Source: Apoda limacodes
Taxonomy: Eukaryota > Arthropoda > Insecta > Lepidoptera > Limacodidae
DNA: 64,000 bases
Direction: 5' to 3'
Assembly (NCBI GenBank): GCA_946406115.1
Contig: OX291547.1
Location: 13,025,001-13,089,000 of the forward strand
Under the pieces are notes generated by a model. That model was not told the origin of the DNA and did not search any database. It saw nothing but the letters and a program-made list of their open reading frames with translations. The stretch's first letter is position 1; each line of letters opens with the position of its first letter. Positions 42,259 through 54,700 of this stretch are shown here, piece by piece. Made by a program: the position numbers and the translations under genes.

Positions 42259-43593
42259 TCAACGCACAGCCGCTATTGGAAATACCAGTAGGGTTTGAAC
42301 ATTTTGCATTCGATAACCCATTTCTTTAGGAAGGATATATGCTTTTTGAAATCACGCTACCATAAGAAAAATGAAAAAAAGGCAGGAAGAACGCTAAGCG
42401 AAAACGAAGTAACCGCGGGCGAGCGATGCGTGCGTCACGGTTGGGCGCAAACTTAACGGAAAGGGTAGAACAACATCTGCCAAGTCAACTAGTTTAAAAA
42501 CAAAATGCATGAAATTATTATTATTTTATTATAGATGAGCAGCATATTTGCTGATGTGTCTATATCACTGCACTGGTGTAGAGTCTTGATATTTGGCATT
42601 TTTTTTATTATTTAGTCATGGGGTCGTTTGGATAGATCTAGTTGAATTTTTAAACAATTGGATTTAGCAGTTACTATATTTGCTGGAAGTTTAATTCATT
42701 TCAGCAACACGATTGTTCAGAGATTGATAGGCCACTAATGAGTGCGAAGATTTTGGGTAAGGATGTGTCCGCGTTGATGAGTAAGCTTTTTTCCCGAGCA
42801 AAAACATGTCTCTGATGTTGAGCAGATTGTATCTATTACAAGTTTCTAATATGTCTCAATAAGATCACCTCTCATTCTTCTGTGTTTGAGTGTAGGTAAT
42901 TTTAATATTTTTAGGCGTTCTTTATAGGGCTTTTTCGTTAGCCATAGGGTCTTTAGTTGTTCTTCTTTGAACACTTTCCAAGAGGTCAATATCTTTTGTG
43001 AACTTCCAAACTTGAAAAGCATATTCTAACAAGGGTCTGTCATAAGTTTTGTAAATTTTACTGAAAACTGAGGGCAATATGTGTTCGAAAGCTTGAAGCT
43101 TGTTTAGATCTGATTGCAGGGTACCTGACCGAATTATTGGGTCACCAAAGAACTTTCCATCATCTGCAAAGAAGCTAGAGTCGCATTCGATTAATGCTTT
43201 TAAGTTTGTACTGAATATGTTTAGTAAAACAGGGGAGAGAACAATAGATATTCAGATAGTGCCTACCTAAAGACAAGTGCAGTGATGTGGACACATCAGC
43301 AAATATGCTGATCATCTATAATAAAATAATAATAATTTCATGCATTTTGTTTATAAACTAGTTGACCTGGCAGATGTTGTTCTACGCTTTCCGTTAAGTT
43401 TGCGCCCAACCGTGACACACGCATCGCTCGCCCGCGGTTACTTCGTTTTTGCTTAGCGTCCTGACTTTTTTAATTTTTCTCTGCTCCTAAAGATCGTAGC
43501 GTGATTTCAAATACCATATACCTCAAGAACTAGGTTATAGAATGCAAAATGTTCAAACTTTACTGGTATTTCCATAGATTATAGCGTTCAACT
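42259..43593. mobile_element. 1.3 kb composite with 321 bp inverted repeats
   Basis: Arms 42,259-42,579 and 43,272-43,593 are inverted copies of each other. Both contain CAGCATATTTGCTGATGTGT, CATGAAATTATTATTATTTT, GTTGGGCGCAAACTTAACGG and GAAATACCAGTA in matching order. The 692-base centre carries a LINE fragment. The arms' outer GATCAACGCACAGCCGC end resembles the tail of a common lepidopteran repeat. Confidence 0.8.
42830..43200 (-). pseudogene. CR1-type reverse transcriptase fragment
   Basis: Read on the minus strand: SFFADDGKFFGD (the reverse transcriptase FADD catalytic motif), then YDRPLLEYAFQVWKF, ESVQRRTTK and ERLKILKLPTLKHRRMRGDL. This is the order found in CR1-lineage LINEs. Deletions and a frameshift near 42,955 break it. 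Confidence 0.78.
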
Positions 43594-43716
43594 AAAAAAA
43601 AAAAAAAATACTCTTTAGCATAGATGTAGAAGTAATGAGTGTCGGACTGGGATTGACCGGACGATAGTTTGATGGTTCTTATTGGACCCTTTGGCGAACC
43701 CTAAAAATTTTCCTAA

Positions 43717-43937
43717 TTTAATTTGCTTTAAATCCTATTTAATTGGTTAACAAAATCTGGTCGATTCACTATATTTCATTTAATTGGCTTAAAACCCTAT
43801 TTAATTAGTTAACAGAAAATGATCGATATGAATTCGATTCCAAGATATTTCGAGTAGAACTTGATATTAACTTTTAGTTTGTACGATTCAAGATATTTGA
43901 GTAGAACTCTATATTTACTTTTAGTTTGTATGAGTAC
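43717..43937 (+). repeat. Two short tandem arrays
   Basis: CCTATTTAATTGGTTAACA / CCTATTTAATTAGTTAACA units spaced ~75 bases, then CAAGATATTTcGAGTAGAACT units spaced ~49 bases. Confidence 0.6.
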
Positions 43938-44340
43938 TTAAACAATGTATTTACTCAAGAGACATGCTTATCTAAACTCAGTATAGGTTTCATAGGAATG
44001 GATGCATAGAAATGGATTTAGTTTTTAAATAAATTGTTTACACCACAGAAATAACTTTATGAATGGATGTTGACGTCAGCGAGTGGGGCGCATTCTTTAG
44101 AAGCAGCTTTATTATATATTCAGACGACTTTGTTACGCCAGTGTAAGTTAAAATTAGATTTATTAGTAAATAAGACCTATTCTAATTATAACGAAGTAAT
44201 GCGCCGCAGAAACGGATGTTTTCGTATTAAATCGGAATTACCACTAAATGATGGTGTAAACAAATGGACAAAATCGGTAGACCGCATGGATGTAAGAAAG
44301 GAATTTGGAACACTAAACTGAAACGTACGCATATTTTAGG

Positions 44341-44620
44341 ATGAGGTAGTCAGTGACGATTTTTGATTGGGGTGCTTGTTGAGGTCCAATCCAAATCATT
44401 CATTCCCCAATTGGATCAATAAAGTTAAATCTAATAAAGGAGTGGTAGTAACGATTTTCATATGGGGTAGTTGTTGAGAGAGTTATAGCGTTTCACCAAA
44501 AGCACAAACTAACTCTTTGTATATATGTAGAAGTAATTGGATCACCAAACTTAAATCAACTAGTTTAATAAGAGGTAGTGACGATTTTCAGATAGGTTGG
44601 TTGGTGAGACGGGATTTAGA
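44341..44620 (+). repeat. Diverged ~115 bp tandem repeats
   Basis: Three occurrences of a GTAGTnnGTGACGATTTTCAnATnGGGT-like block at about 44,345, 44,445 and 44,572, each followed by TTGTTGAG or similar and then by GATCAnnAAACTTAAAT. Confidence 0.55.
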
Positions 44621-46319
44621 TTACCAAACTTAAACTTAAAGGTTCGCACACGAAAAATAAAGTTTTTTTTGTCTATAGTTAAATGCCAAAAATTTATAGC
44701 AAAGATACGAGACAATTGGCAATTTTTTGGCAATCGACCAAGCAAATAACATGAAAGTCTTAAGGCCATCCCCGCGTTCCACTAGCGCCGCCATTGGGTA
44801 TTTTCTATTTAATATTCGTAGAAAGCGTAGGTATTTAAAAAAAAATGATTGAAAGAAAAATTAAATTAATCATACGCTATTTTCAGAACGATTTTAATGT
44901 ATCTCGAATGAATATACAAGTTGTAGAAAGCATATTTGCTAAAAGTGGTCACTGTTAAATGTTCTGTCTGATTTTTTTAGTCCATACAAAATCTTTTATT
45001 AAAATTTTTCTATTGTTGCAATTGTAGATTTTTTGAGTGCGAAGTCTGGTATAAATCTACTGAGGAATAAAGTTCTTGCAAAATGCCTAAATACCTTTTC
45101 TTTAAAACTTTTTAAAAGACTTTGATCGTCTAGGTTGCGCCTTAAAGTGTGATAACTTTTATAAACAGTTTTTAATAATTCGATTATCAAGAATAAATTT
45201 ATATGCATAATTTTTAAAATGTTTATCAATTGCCAAACTTCCTAAATAATAATAAAAAAATTGCTATTAAATATTTAAAACATCAAATTGATTTCGAAGG
45301 TTGAAACGCCGCCATATTGCCCTTTGAAAGGCGCGAAAGTCTATAAGTATAAACAATAAAACTTGATCTTAAAAAATACATACTTATAATTTTGAATCTG
45401 TTACTAAATAACCACGGCAAGGGGCCAAAAACAAGTGTATAAGTACTAAATTGTACCTAAGTGTAAGAATGGCACCTGATACTGTGATTGTTTTTGATAA
45501 CTTCGAGGTCACAATCAAACTGACCGTTTTGCTATTTTAAATTTTGTTCATATTTTTTGTGCTTTTTAGGGTTTGATACACAAAGGATGCTCACGGAGCC
45601 CTCTTACTAAGCTGACGCTGTCTGTCTGTCCTGTTTTAGACAGTAATTATAATGTATGTTATAATGGTGGATTACATACCTAATAAGTAAAAATTTTAGG
45701 GGTACCGCATACAAGTTTTAAATTTGCAATGTTTATAGTGTAGGCTCAAAAGTAAAACAACAAATAATAAAACCCGGTCAAGTGTGAGACGGGCTCTAGT
45801 CATTACCATTATAAATTATCGTATCAGCGCCATCTATTAAGAGACACGTATCGCGCTTGGTCCGTTATTGGATGGATGGCCATTTAGCGGCGCACTTTTT
45901 GTTTTTGTTTGTGATCGTAAATTTCGTAAATAGTGGAATGGAACCCACGGTTAATATTTAAAATTTGTAATTACAAACGGATTCAATGAAAAAATGTTTT
46001 TGCAAGTATAATTCCATAGCAGTAAAATGTTGAATTACATGTATTTTTTAAAAGAAATCGACATCTTTCGGACCGGGGGCTTTGGAGCATGTCTGGAATA
46101 CAGATATCCTTAGTATCTTTAAATTCCACAAGCATAGGGATAGACAGTTTCACTAGATATTTTTTTATATTTCGTTTAAGTTGATACAAATGTCTAAGTA
46201 GGTTAAAGCTGTCTTGTTGTAAATGTGGGCAGGAACTGGGTTTTTTTTTGTACTTCTACTTACTAGGTACTTCTTGTCAGTGTCACTCAGTATGGATTGT
46301 AGTCTTTTTTTTACATGTG

Positions 46320-46460
46320 AAGGTTCCATCACGATGATTTCCTTCACCGGTAACCCAGTTATGTGAATAATCAATGTACTCGAGAAATTAGGAAAAAGAC
46401 TCACTATGGTACACGCGAGTCTCAAACCTCCACTACTTAGGACGCAAGGTGAAATCGTAA
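46320..46460 (-). repeat. SINE-like repeat
   Basis: CACGATGATTTCCTTCACCGG to GAGTCTCAAACCTCCACT to GGGCCACCACC. Related to 21,528-21,670. Lepidopteran tRNA-derived elements have this layout, but box A is not clear. Confidence 0.5.
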
Positions 46461-48088
46461 CCTCTGGGCCACCACCGGGTCAGATAGCTATGTCTAATTG
46501 ACAGATCTCTTACTATGTCTAATAGATAGATATCTAGTTTTGTCTAATAGATAGATCTTTTTAATGCGAACACTCGAGCATCTTTGTCACTCTATTACTT
46601 AAAGAGGTCCTCAAAGTACTACAAGGCTAAAGAAAATTCACATGTACTTAGAATCTGCGAAGTAAATCGCCTGTGCTCTGCTGTATTAGCTAATAAACGT
46701 AGTTATTTCACCTCATTTCTATAGCTTATAAGTTTCATAGTACGGTCAAAAAGCTTTTGGTTTTTACACTACCGCATAGACAATTTCCACGAAGCTGTAA
46801 TTTGTATCCTATTAGACGCAATTTTAGCAAGATTTGCTCTGACCTGTACTTGACCAGACGCATCTGGCAGCAGTTGTGTCTCACAAGGAGTATGGTTAAA
46901 TTCAGGGTACCTGTTACCATTAAGTTATCATTGCTGACTTCCACCACCGTCACCAAAACCGCTACCGTAGTCCAGAACAGAGGGGCCGCTGATCACAATT
47001 TAGATAATATTTGAGGCTCTAATAATCCCTAGTTAGTGTGCTGTTTATACAAAAAACGACCTTGATCTTAGTCTAGCATAATGATAAACAAGTTCCTTGA
47101 GTAGGTGGCCACTCACATGGTGTTATCTTGACATCATGAAATTTTTAAGGTAGCGGAAACGTCCAACTATTTTTGAAATAATTTGGAATTCGTAGCCATA
47201 TTTGTTAAAGTAAGCATGGCATCCATTCTTCAGACGTAAACCTAGTCATATAATATTTGACGCAACATCGAAAAATCCTAATAATTTAGTTTTATTTATT
47301 TTTCGAAATACTCAGGAAAACGTCGTGAATATTTTTAGAATTCTTAGACATCCAAGAAACATAGAAAACCAAATGCAAGACCTTCTAACCCGCTAGATAT
47401 GCAAAGTTAAAAAAATATCTAAAATCCTTAGAAACCTTTTCTAGGGATATCTATGTTTATCATGACGCAAGACTCAGGGGTGTCAACAATACTATTTTTT
47501 GTTAAAAATTGTGACTCCAATTTATATTTTAATTCGTAAAATTTCGCTATGTTTGTTAGTTTACTGAGATGGGGCATACGTTAATTGCGAAGGTCAAACA
47601 GCAATTTGACTTTGTAAAAATCAGTAATTTTTAGTGTCCAAGAATTAGAAGAATTTTCCTAATTCACCAACACCAATGAATCTTACACATTTCTGATCAG
47701 GTTAGGACAAAAAAAAAACAAAAATAATACTTGAGTAACAGCCGAATTTTAGCTTTGTATTCAAAAAAATAAACCAAAACAAAATTATTTTAAGGAAAAT
47801 ATTTCAATTATGATATGGTAGATAAAGAATGATGAACCACTACATGAACTATTTTGTTCCATTCTTGTACTTATTACAACATTAAGTGTAACCTCCAAAA
47901 CATATAATTCTTATCCCTAATTAGTAATGATTTTTTTAAATCTTCATACCATATTTTACTCCAAATTTCAAACATATTTTTTGTCATCTTAAATTCGAAA
48001 GCAATTGTCTTAGTGAAATCTGATCTGAGACATAGTACAATCAATTAGATCGTCCCTAAAGTACAGTCAACTAGTATTTGTTTTGTTT

Positions 48089-48172
48089 GTACCACTAAGG
48101 TGGCAAACAAACTTACCGCCCGCCGGATGGTAAGCGGTCACCGAAGCCTGTAGACGCTTGCAACACCAGGAG
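48089..48172 (-). mobile_element. Non-LTR retrotransposon tail, copy 5 (minus)
   Basis: GTACCACTAAGGTGGCAAAC to GGTAAGCGGTCACCGAAGCC to CTTGCAACACCAGG: reverse complement of the LINE tail, ~340 bases downstream of the NANS stop. Confidence 0.7.
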
Positions 48173-48513
48173 TATTTCTTGCACGTATCAAACTAATGAG
48201 CTATCTTGATATATTGCGACCATTAGAAAGTTACTTATGTGTAACATTTAAATATTTTTTTGCACGGAAAAATAACCCTATGAGCATTTTTTAAGTTAGT
48301 GTTTCACAAGTTCTAAGAAAATGTGTATTCCCTAGACAACTTGTTTGTCACATGTCTGTAGATTTATATAGATTGCACTTCAGAAGTAATATACCATAAT
48401 TTTATAATTCATATTTACAAAATAACATACCTATAAAAATATATCTTCAATTAATTAAAAATTATAAAGCATTAAAGCTACGACCATATTATATTGTGTA
48501 TCAGGCGGAAAGT

Positions 48514-48719
48514 TTAGCAGAAATCCCCTTCATTGAGTGGTTCGTCTTCCTTTTTGTCATAAACCAAAGTCTTGTAAATGACCTCTTCAAAATGCAGCGC
48601 ATTCAGTCCTTTTGGTTCAGCTACTTTGATCTTTACATCCCCTGGGTATAATATTTCTCCTTTATTCTTGGTGGAACCCATCACTAATGATTTTTGAAGC
48701 TTGTCGATACACGGAATTT
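48514..48719 (-). CDS. NANS: NANS exon 5: SAF domain
   Basis: Residues 282-349 and TAA at 48,514-48,516. It holds the SAF domain and an acidic tail, KKEDEPLNEGDFC. Confidence 0.93.
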
Positions 48720-51700
48720 CTGAAATAAATAATATTTTTCATAAAAAGAATGTGAATAGATCTGAATGAAAGGTTGTATGATTATAGAATTTAGCCCGCC
48801 GGATTAGACGTAAAATCACTAAAATATGCAAATGAATTCTAATGTAATGAAACATCTCAAATTTTTGCCGAATATAAAATAGACGATTTTTTTGCGTATT
48901 GGAGACAGGCTCAACGTGTATAGATAAAAATACCTTGCTTTATTTTAAAGTTCATGCCTTTTAGGAAAAGTCAACATTTGTCTAGTCTAACCGGAAAGAT
49001 GAGATATTCAGTAAACTGCCCACTTACCATTTACCATACGTTTGCATAAATTGATACTCGTTAGCGAGTGTAGTAATTACTTCTATAAAAAAAGGTTAGA
49101 ATATGAAGTAGGTAAGTACAACAAACCTCTATGTATATGACAGCAGTCGCCAGGACAAAGGTTTAATATGGAGCTCAGAAAATGTGCTACTAGGCGGTCA
49201 CCCAGATCCAGACCACGCCTATCATTTCTTAGCTTCGCTTCGCTCATTTCTCTTTAATCCATAATATTGCTTTGAAACTAACCCGATGTGACGACTTTCT
49301 TGATTGGCGTACCAAGTGCTGCCTCGATGACCCTTACATCGCGAACTAGCTGTTTGAACTCGGTGGGAGTCAGCGAGCACACGTGGTCTGTGCCCTTCAT
49401 ACTCTTGTCCAACGTTATGTGCTTTTCCAGTATCTGAAAATTGAAACATGGGTATATTATTTTCATTTTTTTAGTGATGAATGTACGTGTTGAAAAAAAA
49501 AAACTATTATGCCAAAATTGACAAATCATGTTTCTGAGCTACTAAAGTTAGGAAGGTGTGGAAACAACATGGTGCTTGGTTTCAAATTGTATCTCAATAA
49601 TTTTATTACTAAGCGAAACGTACAATTTTTCGGCAACAAAGGGGCGTCTAATTACAAAGGCAGCCAACAGAAAACACAGCAAACGTGATGTTTAAAATCC
49701 TTGCTTGCTTACGTAAATGTATGAATATATATATGTATATTTTGTAGTTATACATGTAGGATACGCGATGAGATCAAATAACAATAATAATATTTCTTTG
49801 GTCATATCTGGTCACAAACTAAGCAAGGCTAGTATTAAAGATACCAGATAAAAGATAGATATATAATACATAAATACTTTTTTTTGTAAACACCTACATT
49901 ATTATACACAGAAAAATTCAAGACAAACATAAACATTTTGTAGTATGGGGTTGTTCAAGAAAGAAGTTATTAGATTTCTGAAGGGTCGGCAACGACGACG
50001 ATACCCCTGAGGTTGCAAGCATCCATAGGGTACGGTGACCCCTTACCATTAGTATGAAAAAAAAACTTTGACCTGTACGGGAATCGAACCGGCCGGCGAG
50101 AATTTAAGATTAGAGCGAGGCAATACCTAACATAATGCAAATTGTATGAGAACGTCGCTATCATATTTGTAAAAAATACTAATTCTTACCTAGTTGCTTA
50201 CGAAAAAACACTTGAGAGCATATACATTTTTTGTTGCGGGAGAAACCCGAAAGCGGAAAAATTCGCACGTTATCTCACTACGCTAGCTAAGCTGCGAGCC
50301 TAATTAAGGTATAAAAAGTTATCGGCAAATTCTCTCAGTTGTCTATCAGCGCTCTTGCTGTGAACATCTCCTGCATTGTATCTGACTTACCACCTTAAAG
50401 AATGGACATCACGCCTCAAGAAGCCGCCCAAGCTGTTGCATTGATCTAAGCTGGCCACAATCAATCTCAAGTGGTTCTAGAACTTAACCTGAGCCGATCT
50501 GCAGTACGTCGTGTATACCAGAGGTTTCTGTCTCCTGGTGGCTACGTTTGTCGACACGGATCTGGCCGGAGCCAAGCCCCAGGACCCAGCGTGACGACCG
50601 CTTCCTCGTCAATACTTCTCTCTGGGATCGTCGCCTCAACGCAGTTCAGCTGGGGCAGAGACTCCAATCGGCAAAAAACGTCAGTGTGAGTAGGTGGACC
50701 GTCAGAAGAAGACTCGCTGAAGCTAATTTGAGGACACACAGACCAGCCGACGGCCCGAAATTAACCGCAGCGCATCGAGAAGCCCGACTTTGGTTTGCGA
50801 GAGAACTAAATTTGTCCATTGATCAATGGCAAGCCGTACTGTTCTGGACGGGGAAGAGTTACAGAAGGCCGGGATAGCGATTCACCCAATGCTGCATCAG
50901 CGAACGTGTCCCTTATGGAGGAGGATCGTGCATGGTTTGGGGTGGGATTTCCCTAGAAGCAAAGACGGAACTTGTTTTCATCGTCAGAGCGTCCTAGAAT
51001 CGTGGATCAGGGGGATTGACTGCTCAACGCTACGTCAGTGAAGTCCTCGAAGAGCATGTGGTCCCATTTGCTGGATTTATTGGCGACGGCTTCACTTTAA
51101 TGCAAGATAATGCCAGACCACATACTGCAGCAATAGTGAAGCAGTATCTTCAGGAAGTCAGAATTCCAGTAATGGAGTGGCCAGCGCGGAGTCCTGACTT
51201 AAACGCAGAGCTAAAAAGGAGAATTCGGGCGAGAACTACAGCTCCAACGTGTCTCCAAGAACTGCAAGAAACCGTGCACGAAGAATGGGACGCCATTCCA
51301 CAGGCATTCATTATTAGGCTCATCTGATCGATGAGAAAACGGATGAAAGAAGTCATCAGGGCAAGGGGAGGGAACACTAGTTACTAAGATTTTGTTTTCA
51401 ATAAAATCTTTCATAAACATTTACATATTGTTTTCATTGTTTTTAGTCATTTTCGGTAGGGTTGATAATTACCGGCTTAAAAAGCTAGTTAGTGCTTCTT
51501 TATATGCACAATTTGTATCGTAGGATAGGTACTGAAATAAGCTTTCGTTTGACACCCTATATATTGTATATTTGTATAATGTATTGTGTATTCTTATAAA
51601 TCCGAAACAACAAAAAAATAAGGGGTGGTCGATTTTTAGGCTCTCAAGTGTAGTAGCGACTGCATGCTGACCCGAGAGGTTTGAACCCCTTACAAGACAA

Positions 51701-54700
51701 AACATTTGTGCGATAAATATTTGTTTTTCTAGGCTTCCGTAGTCAACAAGGAACCCTTATAGTTTCGCGATTTCCGTCCATCTGTCTGTTCGCGGCTTAG
51801 CTCAGTGACCATTTATACTAGAAAGCTGTAATTTGGCATGGATATACATATTAATTCATATGTATTCATATCATAGGTAAATAGGCTTTACAACTTAATG
51901 AGTAATAGTCGACCAATTTAAAAAGTAAAAAATTCGTACAAAATCCATTAAAAGTTACTTAGATGAAATTTAAACATATTTTTTCGGTAGCCTACACTAA
52001 GCCTGACCTGACATACTCTTGGTTTTATTATATTTACATATGAACTAAAATGTGCTTATTCCTTATAGTACCCGTGCAAAGCCAGTCCTGGTAACTAGTC
52101 TAATATTAATAAAACACATTATTTAATTATAATTATTTAATAGTTAGCTGTTATATATTTATTGCATATTGCACTTTAATTTGGTAATTAACAAAATACA
52201 GATAGTTCAGTCATGCGCGTATACAGAGGGGGGGATTTGGGTGTCGCATCCCCCCCCGAAATCTCAAATATTCAAATGCACCGCCACCGTTGTCGTCGCC
52301 CCGGACTGACAAGGATCTGTGTATTAAACTACTACTTTGCTTATGCCGAAACACTGGCGTTGGGTCGGTCGGGCCCTATTGGTTTACTTCGGCGGGTGTC
52401 GCGATCGGCTCGTGTCGCCGAACGTTTCCGTCCGATACCCACAAGTGCCGCACGCACACCTCGCGTTGTCGGCAAGGTTGCCAGATGAACTTAATACCAA
52501 ACCACCCTGCGGCGGGGGCGATGGGGGGTTATGTCAGACTTTTACTGACTAAAACCCAGCGGTGTCCTTCCGGGGCGCCCTATGCAGGGGTCACGGGTGC
52601 GCTTTCGCATTCTTCCGCAAACCCCACGGCTTCGGCCCGCTAAAAGTTTAGCAGGACCCCCCCTCCCAGAATTGGGGGAATGAAGGTGGAAAACATTCCC
52701 CATCCCCCTCCTAATGGGGGACGCACAGGACACACTGCGCGTCCGTTGTAAGTACCTACATATACTTACCTTATCGGACCTCAACTACATTGAATCAAAA
52801 AACTGGGTTTAAACAATAATACTGATTTGTATTATTTTTCCACCATTTTTTTAACCTAAGAAGCAAAATATTAATGATACCTTTGCATTTTAGGCTTATT
52901 TTCAGAGTTTAATGCAGAAAAATCTCAAGGAACTGTTAGCTTTTTACATAACAAGAATTAAATAAGATTGATTCAACTTACAAATGGGTAAAATAAAACT
53001 AGAACCACTACTATTTCGGTATTTTTGTCATACCGAACACCGAACAAGGGAGTGCAATATCAAATACCTTGCCAGGTACCCTGGTTGTGCGAATTTAAAC
53101 AATGAAGACGTGTTTTTGCTGGTTTATTTTTTCAAATATGTCTGGTAGGATTCGAAGACTTTCAGCAGTTTATGAAGATCTGTGAAAAATTATGTATCGA
53201 AGCCATATAGAGGATGTATTGAAAACAATGAGCAAGCAACGGCGAGCAAAGTTGTGAAAATTTTCAATTAACGCTCCGACAGATTAAGTTTTTTTGGCGC
53301 CTTTATTGGCGCTGGTATGTTTGTGTTAGGCTAAATGGATCTAATTTCCAACAGAGAGTAATAAAAAAAAAAAAGCGAGCGAATCAGTCATTCATGTGGT
53401 TATATAAGGAACACAGTGTTGAACAAACGTCTTACGGGGTTGGCGCTACTGAGTATCCATAGGAATGTAAATGTGGAACCTGCAGCAGTTGTGCGCAGCT
53501 TTACGGTCTCGCACAACAGAAGGTTAATAATATAGTAGGTATATTGAAATGTAATTGTAAGAAAAAAAATCATTTTTTAAATCTGTAATAAAGGCTTTTA
53601 TTGCAAGAATTACTAGGTTTTCATACAACATTGTAGTAATCATAAAGGTTAAAAGGTACAATAAAATAATCATTATGTTAGCAGTAAGGTAAAATTCTCT
53701 TGTATTTTTTAAATTTTACAAATGTATGATAACCATTACAACATCATGCGTAAGTAAGAATTGTTGCGCACACACTTAGGCATTGATTGATTCACCTATA
53801 TTTATCAAAATTGATAAAAATTCGCGCTCTCTGCGCTCGATTTAATGTTACAGCCCAGTGTCCTAGTGTGCGCCAATATGTCGAAACGCAACCCATTTTA
53901 CCGCAATTTAAAACGTGTCTATTCTACTTGGCAACTAGCCTCAGGCTGGCACTGTTCATCCCCCCCCGAATACAAATCCTGGCTACGCGCCTGAGTTCAG
54001 TATATGCCTGCTACATATATCTGAACTGTAGGTAAGTACCTTAAAGAGGTGAAAGAACCTATTGTAAGACTCGCATGCCAATTGAGACAATTGGACATTG
54101 AACAATATTAGTAGTAAGCATAGGTATAGCGGTATATATAGTAGGTATATACCACTAACGAGGGCTTCAATATTGACAATATGAATAAGGATGATAAAAG
54201 TTAGGTAGATATCACACATAAACCATTAGTATCAATCCATTTTAAATACTAAAAGATGGAAAATTAATTTACGGGTTTGAAAAAAAAAAAACCTTTGTAA
54301 AGTATTCAGAAATTTCTTTGTAAAATTTCAGAGAACATTTACTTATTTGAAAACTGTCATTAATATATGTAAAGGTATTGTGAAACAATATATTGGTGTA
54401 CGACAGTTATTGGAAGAATAGATAGTACACACATACACATCACACCTGTCATTCGAAGGGGTAGGAAATTCGATGTAGATACGTAATCGAGTAATTTTAT
54501 TACCGAAATCTAAAAAAATGTCAACAATGTTAATATGACCAAAAATTACTTTAGCTTGTAAACATTCGTAAGTGACTGAATATGAATGTTACTATACATG
54601 TACAAATGTACGATTATTTGTAGTGAATATGTCGCCTATTAAATGGTAGGTTACTAACCTTGGCTCCTAAAGCGACAGCTGCCAACGCCGCAGCCGTACC

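Larger units (their letters stand above)
41640..48513. other. Intergenic, repeat-rich
   Basis: No gene supported between the 5' side of gene 1 and the 3' end of NANS. It holds a SINE (42,054), a large inverted repeat with a LINE fragment (42,259-43,593), short tandem arrays (43,717-44,620), a SINE-like repeat (46,320) and a LINE tail (48,089). The rest is AT-rich, with only short frames of no recognisable character. Confidence 0.6.
49434..54658 (-). other. NANS intron 3, transposon cluster
   Basis: A 5.2 kb intron made largely of elements: a SINE piece (49,793), a LINE tail (49,941), a SINE piece (50,070), a Tc1 transposon (50,209) and a hAT-like element (52,212). The other NANS introns are 0.6-0.9 kb. 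Confidence 0.85.

Noticed and set aside
50066..50120. Possible tRNA gene (GGTTCGATTCCCG box B on the minus strand)
   Set aside because: No matching acceptor stem, anticodon arm or box A at the right distance; it is a SINE fragment.
52213..52643. Three overlapping plus-strand frames of 71-117 codons
   Set aside because: Arg/Pro/Gly-rich and open in all frames because of GC content; they sit in a repeat.
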